DNA of 64,000 nucleotides, taken from NCBI RefSeq assembly GCF_004762045.1, contig NZ_SJOM01000007.1, positions 2,477,655 to 2,541,654 of the forward strand, read 5' to 3'. A program made the position numbers and the translations under genes. Shown here in pieces: positions 9,049 through 17,067 of the stretch; position 1 is the stretch's first letter; each line of letters opens with the position of its first letter. This DNA is from Mycobacterium sp. DL99. Its GTDB lineage: Bacteria > Actinomycetota > Actinomycetes > Mycobacteriales > Mycobacteriaceae. Under the pieces are notes generated by a model, which saw only the letters and a list, made by a program, of their open reading frames with translations, was not told the DNA's origin and ran no database searches.

Positions 9049-9065
9049 ATGAGACGTAGTCTCAT
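9049..9065. promoter_or_regulatory. Candidate TetR operator, ATGAGAC-N3-GTCTCAT
   Basis: A perfect 7-bp inverted repeat with a 3-bp centre lies between the divergent DUF1214/sulfotransferase operon and the TetR gene. A -10 candidate for the TetR gene, TAGTCT (9057-9062), is inside the palindrome, so bound repressor would cover it. A second, partly overlapping GAGA-N5-TCTC element extends to about 9034. Confidence 0.7.
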
Positions 9066-9072
9066 ACGGGAA

Positions 9073-9657
9073 ATGGCCGAACCGATTCCCCTGAACATCC
9101 GCAAGCGCCGGGCCACCCGCGACCGGATCGCCGCATGCGCCGCGACGCTCGTGGCAGCCGACGGGCTGGCCGCAACCACGGTGGAGCGGATCGCCGCCGA
9201 GGCCGAGGTCGGCCGGGCCACCTTCTTCCGGTACTTCTCCTCCAAGGAGGACGCCGTCGCCGACGGGATGACCAGGCACTGGCTGGATGTCATCACCGCG
9301 CAACTGGCAGCCCAGCCCAGCGGATTGTCGGCGCGCGACGCCGTGGTGGCCGCGTTCCGTGACCTCGGCGACGGTTTCGACGCCATCAGCGATCAGGTGC
9401 GTGAGCTGGCCATTCTGACCCGGTCATCGCCGGCGCTGAACGCGTGGACACTGCAGATCTACGTAGGCTACGAGACGGCGATCGCCGAGCTGGTGGCCCC
9501 CAGATTCGCCGACCTGACCCCGAACGACGCCCGGCCGCGGCTCATCGGCGCGCTGGCGATGGCGTCGGTGCGCATCGCCCTGGACGACTGGCTGCAACAT
9601 GGCGGATCGCTGCCGCAGCGGGTGCGCGCGGCGCTGGGGGCGTTGTCGGTGGGCTGA
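9073..9657 (+). CDS. TetR-family transcriptional regulator
   Basis: A 194-aa regulator with a clear N-terminal helix-turn-helix (RDRIAACAATLVAADGLAATT, then AEAEVGRATFFRYFSSKEDAV at about residues 33-53) and an all-helical C-terminal ligand domain. ATG 9073 is chosen; an ATG at 9049 would begin inside the palindromic operator. It is divergent from the DUF1214/sulfotransferase operon and probably represses that operon and itself. The TFFRYFSSKEDAV type is common among regulators of lipid or xenobiotic metabolism, but the ligand is unknown. mapB follows 16 nt downstream with its own apparent promoter. Confidence 0.88.
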   Translation: MAEPIPLNIRKRRATRDRIAACAATLVAADGLAATTVERIAAEAEVGRATFFRYFSSKEDAVADGMTRHWLDVITAQLAAQPSGLSARDAVVAAFRDLGDGFDAISDQVRELAILTRSSPALNAWTLQIYVGYETAIAELVAPRFADLTPNDARPRLIGALAMASVRIALDDWLQHGGSLPQRVRAALGALSVG

Positions 9658-9661
9658 CGAT

Positions 9662-9667
9662 TAAGCT
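9662..9667 (+). promoter_or_regulatory. -10 box of a leaderless mapB promoter
   Basis: TAAGCT (TANNNT) ends 7 nt before the A of the mapB ATG at 9674, the spacing expected when the transcript begins at the start codon. No Shine-Dalgarno sequence is present. Confidence 0.55.
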
Positions 9668-9673
9668 GTCGAC

Positions 9674-10531
9674 ATGCCAGTTCGTACCGCCCTGAGCCCC
9701 GGCGTGCTCTCACCGACCCTGATGGTTCCCAAGTCGATCCCACGACCGGAGTACGCCTGGCAGCCCACTGTGCACGAGGGCAGCGAACCTTGGGTGCAGA
9801 CCCCTGAGGTGATCGAGAAGATGCGCGTCGCGGGTCAGATCGCGGCGGCGGCTCTGGCCGAGGCGGGCAAGGCCGTGGCCCCCGGCGTCACCACTGACGA
9901 ACTGGACCGCATCGCCCACGAGTACATGATCGATCACGGTGCCTACCCATCGACCCTGGGGTACAAGGGGTTTCCCAAATCCTGCTGCACCTCGCTGAAT
10001 GAGGTTATCTGCCACGGCATCCCGGACTCGACCGTGATCGAAGACGGCGACATCGTGAACATCGACGTCACCGCCTACATCGACGGAGTCCACGGCGACA
10101 CCAACGCCACCTTCCTGGCCGGCGACGTCTCCGAGGAACACCGGTTGCTCGTCGAGCGCACCCACGAGGCGACCATGCGGGCCGTCAAGGCGGTCAAGCC
10201 CGGGCGCGCGCTGTCGATCGTGGGCCGGGTCATCGAGGCCTACGCAAACCGGTTCGGCTACAACGTCGTCCGTGATTTCACCGGCCACGGCATCGGCACC
10301 ACGTTCCACAACGGGCTGGTGGTGCTGCACTACGATCAGCCCGCGGTCGAGACCGTGCTGGAACCGGGCATGACCTTCACCATCGAACCGATGATCAATC
10401 TCGGGTCGCTGGACTACGAGATCTGGGACGACGACTGGACCGTGGTGACCAAAGACCGCAAGTGGACCGCTCAGTTCGAGCACACACTCGTGGTCACCGA
10501 GGACGGCGCTGACATCCTCACGCTGCCGTGA
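9674..10531 (+). CDS. map: Methionine aminopeptidase type Ic (MapB)
   Basis: Removes the initiator methionine from nascent proteins. The 285-aa protein has all five metal ligands of the pita-bread fold: Asp131, Asp142, His205, Glu238 and Glu269, the same numbering I recall for M. tuberculosis MetAP1c. The N-terminal 40 residues form the proline-rich extension ([13 protein letters not shown]) that marks the 1c class and is thought to contact the ribosome. It is preceded by a TetR gene on the same strand but has its own leaderless-type promoter. The cobyric acid synthase gene follows 10 nt downstream, so the two may share a transcript. Confidence 0.96.
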   Translation: MPVRTALSPGVLSPTLMVPKSIPRPEYAWQPTVHEGSEPWVQTPEVIEKMRVAGQIAAAALAEAGKAVAPGVTTDELDRIAHEYMIDHGAYPSTLGYKGFPKSCCTSLNEVICHGIPDSTVIEDGDIVNIDVTAYIDGVHGDTNATFLAGDVSEEHRLLVERTHEATMRAVKAVKPGRALSIVGRVIEAYANRFGYNVVRDFTGHGIGTTFHNGLVVLHYDQPAVETVLEPGMTFTIEPMINLGSLDYEIWDDDWTVVTKDRKWTAQFEHTLVVTEDGADILTLP

Positions 10532-10541
10532 ACAACGCACC

Positions 10542-12041
10542 GTGAGCGGAGCGCTGCTGGTCGCCGGGACGACCTCGGACGCCGGTAAGTCGATGGTGGT
10601 GGCGGGGCTGTGTCGGCTTCTTGCCCGCAAGGGCCTGTCCGTGGCGCCGTTCAAGGCGCAGAACATGTCGAACAACTCGGCGGTCACCGTCGACGGCGGA
10701 GAGATCGGCCGCGCCCAGGCCATGCAGGCCCGTGCCGCCGGGCTGGCGCCCAGCACCCGGTTCAACCCGATCCTGCTCAAGCCGGGCGGGGACCGAACCT
10801 CGCAGCTGGTGATCCGCGGACAAGTGGCGGGAACCGTCGCCGCGGGCGACTACTTCACCCACCGGGACCGGCTCGCGACGGTCGTCGCCGAGGAATTGGC
10901 CTCACTGAGATCTGAATTCGACGTGGTGATCTGTGAGGGCGCGGGCTCGCCGGCCGAGATCAATCTGCGCGCCACTGACCTGGCCAACATGGGGCTGGCC
11001 CGCGCCGCGGACTTGCCGGTGGTCGTGGTGGGCGACATCGACCGCGGCGGCCTGCTGGCCCACCTGCATGGCACCGTGGCCGTCCTGGAGCCCGAGGACC
11101 AGGTGCTCATCGCGGGATTCATCGTCAACAAGTTCCGCGGTGACCCCGCCCTGCTGGAACCCGGATTGCGCCAGCTCCAGGATCTGACCGGCCGCCCCAC
11201 CTACGGGGTGGTCCCGTTCGACGACGGAATCTGGCTCGACACAGAAGATTCCGTGTCGGTCCGGCCGGGAGGCGTGGTGGGGACCCCGCAAGCGCCCCGC
11301 GGCGCGCAGACGCTCACCGTCGCTGCCATCAGACTGCCCCGCATCTCCAACTCCACCGACATCGAGGCACTGGCATGTGAACCCGGAGTCCTGGTGCGGT
11401 GGGTCGCCGATGCCGCCGATCTCGCCGGCGCGGACCTCGTGGTGATCCCCGGCAGCAAGGCCACCGTGAACGATCTGGCCTGGTTGCGCCAACGCGGACT
11501 GGCCGAGGCGATCCTCACGCACGCCGCGCAGGGCCGGCCCGTGCTCGGTGTGTGTGGTGGGTTCCAGATGCTGTGCCGTCGCATCGACGACGCGGTCGAA
11601 TCCTCAAGCCTGGAATCCGTCGAGGGCCTGGGTCTGCTGGACGCCGATATCGAGTTCGCCGCCGAGAAGACCCTCCGGCATTGGGAAAAGCCCTTGTGGG
11701 GCTACGAGATTCATCACGGCCAGGTGACCCGCGCGGCGGCCGATGACTGGCTCGGGGTGGGGCTGCGCCACGGCGCGGTCTACGGCACCCACTGGCACGG
11801 TCTGCTCGACAACGATCAGTTGCGCAGGGCCTGGCTCACCGAGATCGCTGACAGCGCCGGCCGTGGCGGGTTCGTGGTTGCCGGAGACACCGACGTGCAG
11901 GGGCGCCGCGATGCGCAGCTTGACCTGATGGCCGACCTGCTGGCAGCCCATCTCGACATCGGTGCCGTGATGGACCTCGTGGAGCACGGGCCGCCACCGC
12001 GGCCCACTATGAGCACTGCGCTCGTCGGCCCACCTCGGTAA
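10542..12041 (+). CDS. cobQ: Cobyric acid synthase CobQ (CbiP)
   Basis: Amidates the b, d, e and g side chains of adenosylcobyrinic acid a,c-diamide with glutamine and ATP, a late step of cobalamin synthesis. The 499-aa protein has the N-terminal dethiobiotin-synthetase-like ATPase domain ([14 protein letters not shown] at 5-18; [10 protein letters not shown]) and a C-terminal class I-type glutaminase domain with the nucleophile Cys338 in [10 protein letters not shown]. The GTG at 10542 lies 10 nt after mapB. In M. tuberculosis cobQ is, from memory, elsewhere (Rv0255c), so its position between mapB and a lipoprotein gene differs. The other cobalamin genes of this window lie at 33686-38821. 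Confidence 0.95.
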   Translation: MSGALLVAGTTSDAGKSMVVAGLCRLLARKGLSVAPFKAQNMSNNSAVTVDGGEIGRAQAMQARAAGLAPSTRFNPILLKPGGDRTSQLVIRGQVAGTVAAGDYFTHRDRLATVVAEELASLRSEFDVVICEGAGSPAEINLRATDLANMGLARAADLPVVVVGDIDRGGLLAHLHGTVAVLEPEDQVLIAGFIVNKFRGDPALLEPGLRQLQDLTGRPTYGVVPFDDGIWLDTEDSVSVRPGGVVGTPQAPRGAQTLTVAAIRLPRISNSTDIEALACEPGVLVRWVADAADLAGADLVVIPGSKATVNDLAWLRQRGLAEAILTHAAQGRPVLGVCGGFQMLCRRIDDAVESSSLESVEGLGLLDADIEFAAEKTLRHWEKPLWGYEIHHGQVTRAAADDWLGVGLRHGAVYGTHWHGLLDNDQLRRAWLTEIADSAGRGGFVVAGDTDVQGRRDAQLDLMADLLAAHLDIGAVMDLVEHGPPPRPTMSTALVGPPR

Positions 12042-12044
12042 CCT
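12039..12044 (+). promoter_or_regulatory. -10 box of a leaderless promoter (lipoprotein gene)
   Basis: TAACCT (TANNNT), overlapping the cobQ stop codon, ends 7 nt before the ATG at 12051. No Shine-Dalgarno sequence is visible. Confidence 0.5.
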
Positions 12045-12050
12045 GGGCAG

Positions 12051-12725
12051 ATGACTCGGTGCCATCGATGGGTGGCAGCTCCGGCCGGCCTGCTCGCCAT
12101 GCTCGTGGTGTCCGGCTGCGCGCCGGTGATCGTCGGCACGCCCACCTGGCCGGGCGCCACCCTGGAGAAGGTATTGCTGACACCCACCGACTTCCCGCCC
12201 GGCGTGCAGGTCGATCGCGTCACCGACGATGGCACAGGGCCGGGCGGTCCGGGCGGCCCGCCACCGATGCTTTCCACCCCGGTCGGCTGCAGCGACGGGC
12301 TGACGAGGGTGATCGCCGAATCGGCCGAGCGGGGCCCGGGCAGCGCCGCGCAGATCATCGCCGCCTACGACGGGGCGCGGATGGTGCTGACCGTGATGGC
12401 CTCGCCGCTGCCGCTGGACAGGTTGGCAGCCACGGCAGAGCGATGCGCCCAGTTCTCCACCTACTTCGATCCGGCGGACAAGGGCATCCCGATGACCACC
12501 ACCAAGCTGACCGCACCGCGTGCGTCAGCGTTGGTTTATCAGCAGACGATGCAGCTGGGCGGTAGGGCACAGAGCATCTTCTTCGCATTCGAAAATGTCG
12601 GCAACTGGGCTGTTTTCGGAATTGCGTTCCCCACGCAGGATCCGTCGATTGTCGCCAAAGGTGCATTGCCGCAGACATTTCTGGACGTTTTCGGTACCCA
12701 GGCCGAGCGGCTTGCCTCTCACTGA
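12051..12725 (+). CDS. Putative mycobacterial lipoprotein of unknown function
   Basis: A 224-aa protein with a lipoprotein signal: positive N-terminus, hydrophobic stretch and lipobox VVSGC (Cys23). The mature part begins with a motif common to secreted mycobacterial proteins (LEKVLLTPTDFPPGVQVD), has a Gly/Pro-rich loop near 62-75 and single cysteines in TPVGCSDG and ERCAQF that could form a disulfide. It resembles DUF5642-type lipoproteins, but I cannot confirm the family. It is probably anchored on the outer face of the cytoplasmic membrane. It follows cobQ by 9 nt but seems to have its own promoter. Confidence 0.8.
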   Translation: MTRCHRWVAAPAGLLAMLVVSGCAPVIVGTPTWPGATLEKVLLTPTDFPPGVQVDRVTDDGTGPGGPGGPPPMLSTPVGCSDGLTRVIAESAERGPGSAAQIIAAYDGARMVLTVMASPLPLDRLAATAERCAQFSTYFDPADKGIPMTTTKLTAPRASALVYQQTMQLGGRAQSIFFAFENVGNWAVFGIAFPTQDPSIVAKGALPQTFLDVFGTQAERLASH

Positions 12726-12776
12726 CGCGGGCGTCAAGACAATGTTGATTCCGGCCCGCCCGTCGCTACTGGACGG

Positions 12777-12782
12777 TAGTTT
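12777..12782 (+). promoter_or_regulatory. -10 box of a leaderless promoter (hydrolase-like gene)
   Basis: TAGTTT (TANNNT) ends 7 nt before the ATG at 12789, consistent with transcription starting at the start codon. Confidence 0.5.
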
Positions 12783-12788
12783 GGCCGA

Positions 12789-13352
12789 ATGCTTACCACC
12801 GTCGCGACGATCGACGGATTCACCACACCCGTCGACGTCTCGGGCCCCGAGAAGGGTTCCACCGTGGTAGTGCTGAGCGCCGGCCACCACGGCCCGGCCG
12901 CATACGAGCCGATCTGCCGGCGCCTGCACACCGCGTCACTGCGCACGGTGATCATCGGTCCGGATCCACGGCTGACCGCCAAGTCGGTGGTCGGCATTCT
13001 CGATTCGCTCAACATCAAATGGGCGTTGTTGGTCGGCGACCGGCTCGGGGGAGAACTCGCCTGGGAGCTGGCCGCGACCCGGCTGGACAAGTTCATCGGT
13101 CTGGTGGTGGTGGATCGTGGCCACCCTCGCGTCGCAGACGCCACGGGGACGATCCGCGACGACGAATGCCCGCCGGTCGAGATGAACACCACCGTGCTCG
13201 TCAGCTCTCCCGCGGCCCGCGCCGTCGCCAAGGCCAGCCAGCGCTTTGTGTACGGCGACTTCCGGCTCGTGGAGATAGCGGGACGACGCAACGCCGGTGA
13301 CTCGACCGCACAGCTCGCGGCCGAGATCGTGCTGCGCACCAGCAGTTGGTGA
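12789..13352 (+). CDS. Degenerate alpha/beta-hydrolase-like protein
   Basis: A 187-aa protein with the outline of a short alpha/beta hydrolase: an early strand (STVVVLSAGHHGPAAYEPICRRL, with HHG where the oxyanion HG motif lies), then a helix and WALLVGDRLGGELAWELA. The last is the nucleophile-elbow position, but it reads GDRLGG instead of GxSxG, so the catalytic serine appears to be missing. A late VYGDFRLVEIAGRRNAGD could include the histidine region, but no histidine is there. It may be a non-catalytic binding protein or may act differently. It ends 28 nt from the convergent osmolyte operon and has its own apparent leaderless promoter. Confidence 0.68.
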   Translation: MLTTVATIDGFTTPVDVSGPEKGSTVVVLSAGHHGPAAYEPICRRLHTASLRTVIIGPDPRLTAKSVVGILDSLNIKWALLVGDRLGGELAWELAATRLDKFIGLVVVDRGHPRVADATGTIRDDECPPVEMNTTVLVSSPAARAVAKASQRFVYGDFRLVEIAGRRNAGDSTAQLAAEIVLRTSSW

Positions 13353-13380
13353 CGGCCCAGGCCTGCCTTCGCGCGAGCGC

Positions 13381-15168
13381 TCAGTCAGCCGCCTCCGAAG
13401 GCGTCCAGGCTTGCGGCAAACCCGGCTGCTGCGGGAACAGGAAATCCACGAACGCCGCGGCCGTGGGCTGCGGCTCATGATTGGCCAGCCCGGGGCGTTC
13501 ATTGGCCTCGATGAAGACGTACTCGCGGCCCGTGACATCGGGCACCAGCAGGTCGATCCCCGTCACCGGGATACCGATCGCCGCGGCCGCGGTCACCGCA
13601 ACCCGGCACAATTCGGGATTCACCTCCGCGGTGACATCGTGAATCGTCCCGCCCTGATGCAGATTGGCCGTTCGCCGTACCCGCAGGTGCACCCCCTCGG
13701 GCAGCACATCATCGAACGACCTGCCGGCCTCGGCGACCGTTCCCACGGTGACGTCGTCGATCGGGATGCGTGATTCGCCGCCGGTAGCCGCCGCGCGGCG
13801 CCGCGACTGCGTCTCGATCAGCTCGCCCACGGTGTGCTTACCGGTGCCGACGATCTCGGCGGGCCTGCGGATCGCCGAGGCCACCACCTTGCCGTCGATG
13901 ACCACCAGACGAAGATCGTCGCCGGCGGCCCGCTGCTCGATCAGCACCTCCGGGTACTGCTCGCGGGCCCGGTGCAGTGCGGCATCCAGTTCATCGCTGC
14001 CGTCCACGCCGACGGTGATGCCCTTCCCCTGCTCGCCACGGGTGGGCTTGACCACCACATCGCCGACCTCGGACAGGAAGTCGTGGTCCTCGCGGTCGAA
14101 GGTGGCCAGCCTGCCCTTGGGCACCGAGATGCCCGCCTCGGAAACGATCCGACGGGTCTGCCGCTTGTCATCGCAGCGGGCCATCGCCACCGCAGAAGTG
14201 AACTCCGACAGCGACTCTCGGGTGATGACTGTGCGCCCGCCGTGGGACAGCCGCATTTCGCCCGCGCCCGCATCGAGCACCTCGACCCGGATGCCGCGAC
14301 GCATCGCCTCGTCGGCGATGATGCGCGCGTACGGGTTCAGATCGTCGACCGTTTCCGGAGGATGGGTGAACAGCGGCTCGTTGATCGCGTTCTTGCGTTT
14401 GACGGCCAGCACCGGGACGCGCTGGAAACCCAGCTTCTCGTACAGCGCGATCGCGGCGGAATTGTCATGGGCCACAGACAGATCCAGGTAGGCTCGGCCC
14501 CGCTCGCGGAAGAACCCGGCCAGGGTCCGGGTCAGCGCGTCCCCGACGCCGGGCAGTCCGGCGGCCGGGTCCACGGCCAGGCTCCACAGGCTCGACCCGT
14601 CCTCGGGGTCGGCGAACAACCGGTTGTGGTCGACGCCGGTGACCGTGCCCACGACGCTGCCGTCGTCGTCGCGTACCGCAACCAGGTAGACCACCGCCGG
14701 GGTCAGGGTGTGGTTGTGCCAGATGACGTCGACGGGTGCGGGCACCATCCCGCACCGGACGTACACGCGGTTCATCGCGTCGGCGTCGCTCGGCGTCTGC
14801 AGGGTGCGCACGGTGAACCCGACGGGTTCGGCGGCGGTGAATTCGTCGGTGAACCGCAGCCGGTAGGTGTGGCTCGGATCGATGAACAGCTCAGCGGGGG
14901 AGCGGGCGATCAGCACGTGCGATTCGCGGGCGTAGATGCAGATGTCCCGCCGGCCGGGCCCCTCCTGCTGCAACACCTCGGCAAGCTGCTCGGGATCGGC
15001 GAAGGTCTGTCCGAAAATCAGCCGGCCCCAGCCTAATTCGAGCACCACATCATCGGCCATGGCATCGATGAGGTGCTGCGGTGAGGCATCGTGCAGGCCG
15101 AGCGTGATCGCCTCGGTGTGGTCGGACCCCAATGAGGCTTCCGACGAGTCATGGTCAGTGGCGGTCAC
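13381..15168 (-). CDS. ngg: N-acetylglutaminylglutamine synthetase Ngg (GNAT + ATP-grasp fusion)
   Basis: Predicted to acetylate and join two glutamines, making the precursor of the osmoprotectant N-acetylglutaminylglutamine amide (NAGGN). The 595-aa protein fuses a GNAT domain (about 100-260; LWSLAVDPAAGLPGVGDALTR, then NSAAIALYEKLGFQRVPV) to an ATP-grasp ligase domain (about 300-590; GDVVVKPTRGEQGKGI, VTGIDLLVPDVTGREYVFIEANERPGL). This architecture is characteristic of Ngg. The GTG at 15168 overlaps the asnO stop by 4 nt (GTGA), so the genes are translationally coupled. In Pseudomonas the cluster also contains a peptidase, which is not present here. Regulation by osmotic stress is an inference from the pathway. 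Confidence 0.9.
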   Translation of the reverse strand: MTATDHDSSEASLGSDHTEAITLGLHDASPQHLIDAMADDVVLELGWGRLIFGQTFADPEQLAEVLQQEGPGRRDICIYARESHVLIARSPAELFIDPSHTYRLRFTDEFTAAEPVGFTVRTLQTPSDADAMNRVYVRCGMVPAPVDVIWHNHTLTPAVVYLVAVRDDDGSVVGTVTGVDHNRLFADPEDGSSLWSLAVDPAAGLPGVGDALTRTLAGFFRERGRAYLDLSVAHDNSAAIALYEKLGFQRVPVLAVKRKNAINEPLFTHPPETVDDLNPYARIIADEAMRRGIRVEVLDAGAGEMRLSHGGRTVITRESLSEFTSAVAMARCDDKRQTRRIVSEAGISVPKGRLATFDREDHDFLSEVGDVVVKPTRGEQGKGITVGVDGSDELDAALHRAREQYPEVLIEQRAAGDDLRLVVIDGKVVASAIRRPAEIVGTGKHTVGELIETQSRRRAAATGGESRIPIDDVTVGTVAEAGRSFDDVLPEGVHLRVRRTANLHQGGTIHDVTAEVNPELCRVAVTAAAAIGIPVTGIDLLVPDVTGREYVFIEANERPGLANHEPQPTAAAFVDFLFPQQPGLPQAWTPSEAAD

Positions 15169-16970
15169 GCCGCAGCCCCCGTCACCCCGTGGCGCTGCAA
15201 CCACAACTCGAGCAGCGCGATCTGCCACAACTCATTGCCGCGCAGCGGGGTCAGCCTGCCGTTCGGGTCGGCGAGTAGACGGTCGACGGCCTCGGGGCGA
15301 AACAGACCGCGCTCCTTGGCTTCCGGTGCATACAGCGCGTCGCGGACCATATCCAGGTACGGCCCCTCGAGGTGGGTCAGTGCCGGGACGGGGAAGTAGC
15401 CCTTCGGGCGATCGATCACCGCCGCCGGAATCACCCGGCGCGCAGCCTGTTTGAGCACACCTTTGCCCCCATGCGCGGTCTTCAGGCCCGGCGGACAGGT
15501 GGCGGCCAACTCGACGAGTTCGTGGTCGAGGAACGGCACCCGGCCTTCCAGGCCCCACGCCATGGTCATGTTGTCGACCCGCTTGACCGGATCGTCGACC
15601 AGCATCACGGTGGTATCCAGGCGCAACGCCCGGTCCACGCCGGTCTGTGCGCCCGCCGCGGCGAAATGATCGCTGACGAATACCCCGCTGGGATCGCCGT
15701 CGGCCCGGTAACCGTCGCTGATCAGCGCGCTCACCCCGGTGCTGTCACGGTCGAAGAACGCGCCGCGGTAGCTGGCCACAGCGCCGTGGAGGTCGGCCGC
15801 GCCCGGTTCGGCCATCGGCGGATACCAGTGATACCCGGCGAAAACCTCGTCGGCGCCCTGGCCGGACTGGACCACCTTGACGTGCTTGGCCACTTCCTGG
15901 CTCAGCAGGTAGAAGGCCACGCAGTCATGGCTGACCATCGGTTCGCTCATCGCCGCGATCGCACCGTCGAGGGCGGGCAGCATGCGGTCGGTGCCGATGC
16001 GGATCTGGTGATGGTCGGTTTCGAAATGCTCGGCGATGATGTCGGAGTACTTGAACTCGTCACCGGCCACCCCGCCGACGGACTCGAAACCGATCGAGAA
16101 GGTGGACAGGCCGTGCTGGCCGGCCTCGGCGAGCAGTCCGACGATCAGACTGGAATCGACGCCGCCGGACAGCAGGCATCCGACGGGCACGTCAGCCACC
16201 AGCCGGCGCTCGACCGCGCGCCGCAGCGACTCCAGTACCGCGTCCTCCCAATCCTTTTCCGACCAGTCGGCCCGGTCGGCGTGCCGGGTGAAGTCCGGCG
16301 ACCAGTAGACCGTGGTGTGCCGGCTGCCGTCCGGTTCGATCGCGACCACCGACGCGGGCGGCACCTTCTTGATGCCCTGCAGGATGGTCAACGGGGGCGG
16401 CACCACCGAATGGAACGTCAGGTAGTGGTGCAGCGCGATCGGATCGATCCGGGTGTCGACGCCACCGGCGGCCAGCAGGGCGGGCAGCGATGACGCGAAC
16501 CGGATCCGGTGGGTGTCCTCGGTGATGTAGAGCGGCTTGACGCCCAGCCGATCGCGGCCCAGCAGCACCCGGCCGGTGTCGCGCTCGACGATCGCGAAGG
16601 CGAACATCCCCATCAGGTGCTCGACGAACCGGTCGCCCCAGTGGTGATAGGCCTTCAGCAACACCTCGGTATCGCTGTGGGAGAAGAACCGGTAACCGTG
16701 TCCGGACAGTTCCCGGCGCAGCTCCTGGTAGTTGTAGATGCAGCCGTTCCAGCAAACGGTCAACCCGAGTTCGGGATCGACCATGGGCTGGGCGCCCGCT
16801 TCGGTCAGGTCAATGATTTTCAGGCGGCGGTGACCCAGTGCGACCCGGCCTTGCGACCAAACACCGGCCGCGTCCGGACCCCTGGGTGCCATCGCGTCTG
16901 CCATGGCCGACACCGCTGAAATATCCGGTGTCCGGCCATCGAGACGCACCTCCCCGGCGGCTCCACACAT
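15165..16970 (-). CDS. asnO: N-acetylglutaminylglutamine amidotransferase AsnO (asparagine-synthetase-like)
   Basis: A 601-aa asparagine-synthetase-family enzyme: class II glutaminase domain with the nucleophile Cys2 (MCGAAGEV) and RGPD at 30-33, then an ATP-pyrophosphatase domain with SGGVDSS at 268-274. General asparagine synthetase B is possible by sequence alone, but coupling to ngg by a 4-nt overlap identifies it as the enzyme that amidates N-acetylglutaminylglutamine to NAGGN. It is the first gene of the operon; ATG 16970 has a TANNNT box (16978-16983) 8 nt upstream. The glutaminase should supply ammonia through an internal channel, as in AsnB. Confidence 0.9.
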   Translation of the reverse strand: MCGAAGEVRLDGRTPDISAVSAMADAMAPRGPDAAGVWSQGRVALGHRRLKIIDLTEAGAQPMVDPELGLTVCWNGCIYNYQELRRELSGHGYRFFSHSDTEVLLKAYHHWGDRFVEHLMGMFAFAIVERDTGRVLLGRDRLGVKPLYITEDTHRIRFASSLPALLAAGGVDTRIDPIALHHYLTFHSVVPPPLTILQGIKKVPPASVVAIEPDGSRHTTVYWSPDFTRHADRADWSEKDWEDAVLESLRRAVERRLVADVPVGCLLSGGVDSSLIVGLLAEAGQHGLSTFSIGFESVGGVAGDEFKYSDIIAEHFETDHHQIRIGTDRMLPALDGAIAAMSEPMVSHDCVAFYLLSQEVAKHVKVVQSGQGADEVFAGYHWYPPMAEPGAADLHGAVASYRGAFFDRDSTGVSALISDGYRADGDPSGVFVSDHFAAAGAQTGVDRALRLDTTVMLVDDPVKRVDNMTMAWGLEGRVPFLDHELVELAATCPPGLKTAHGGKGVLKQAARRVIPAAVIDRPKGYFPVPALTHLEGPYLDMVRDALYAPEAKERGLFRPEAVDRLLADPNGRLTPLRGNELWQIALLELWLQRHGVTGAAA

Positions 16971-16977
16971 CAGTTCG

Positions 16978-16983
16978 ACCCTA
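16978..16983 (-). promoter_or_regulatory. -10 box upstream of the asnO-ngg operon
   Basis: On the minus strand TAGGGT (TANNNT) ends 8 nt before the asnO ATG, consistent with a leaderless or nearly leaderless transcript. The 97-bp gap is shared with the divergent helicase gene. Confidence 0.45.
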
Positions 16984-17055
16984 CACAGGATCCGGCGGCG
17001 GCGCGCTACCCGCGGTGTGTCGGGGGTGTGACCGGGACATGTCGGAGCGTGGCCC

Positions 17056-17061
17056 TATTCT
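17056..17061 (+). promoter_or_regulatory. -10 box of a leaderless helicase promoter
   Basis: TATTCT (TANNNT) ends 7 nt before the ATG at 17068. Confidence 0.5.
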
Positions 17062-17067
17062 CCTCAC

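Noticed and set aside
15165..16970. Assignment of the asparagine-synthetase-like gene as ordinary asnB
   Set aside because: Coupling to an Ngg-type GNAT/ATP-grasp fusion makes the NAGGN amidotransferase role far more likely, although sequence alone would allow AsnB.
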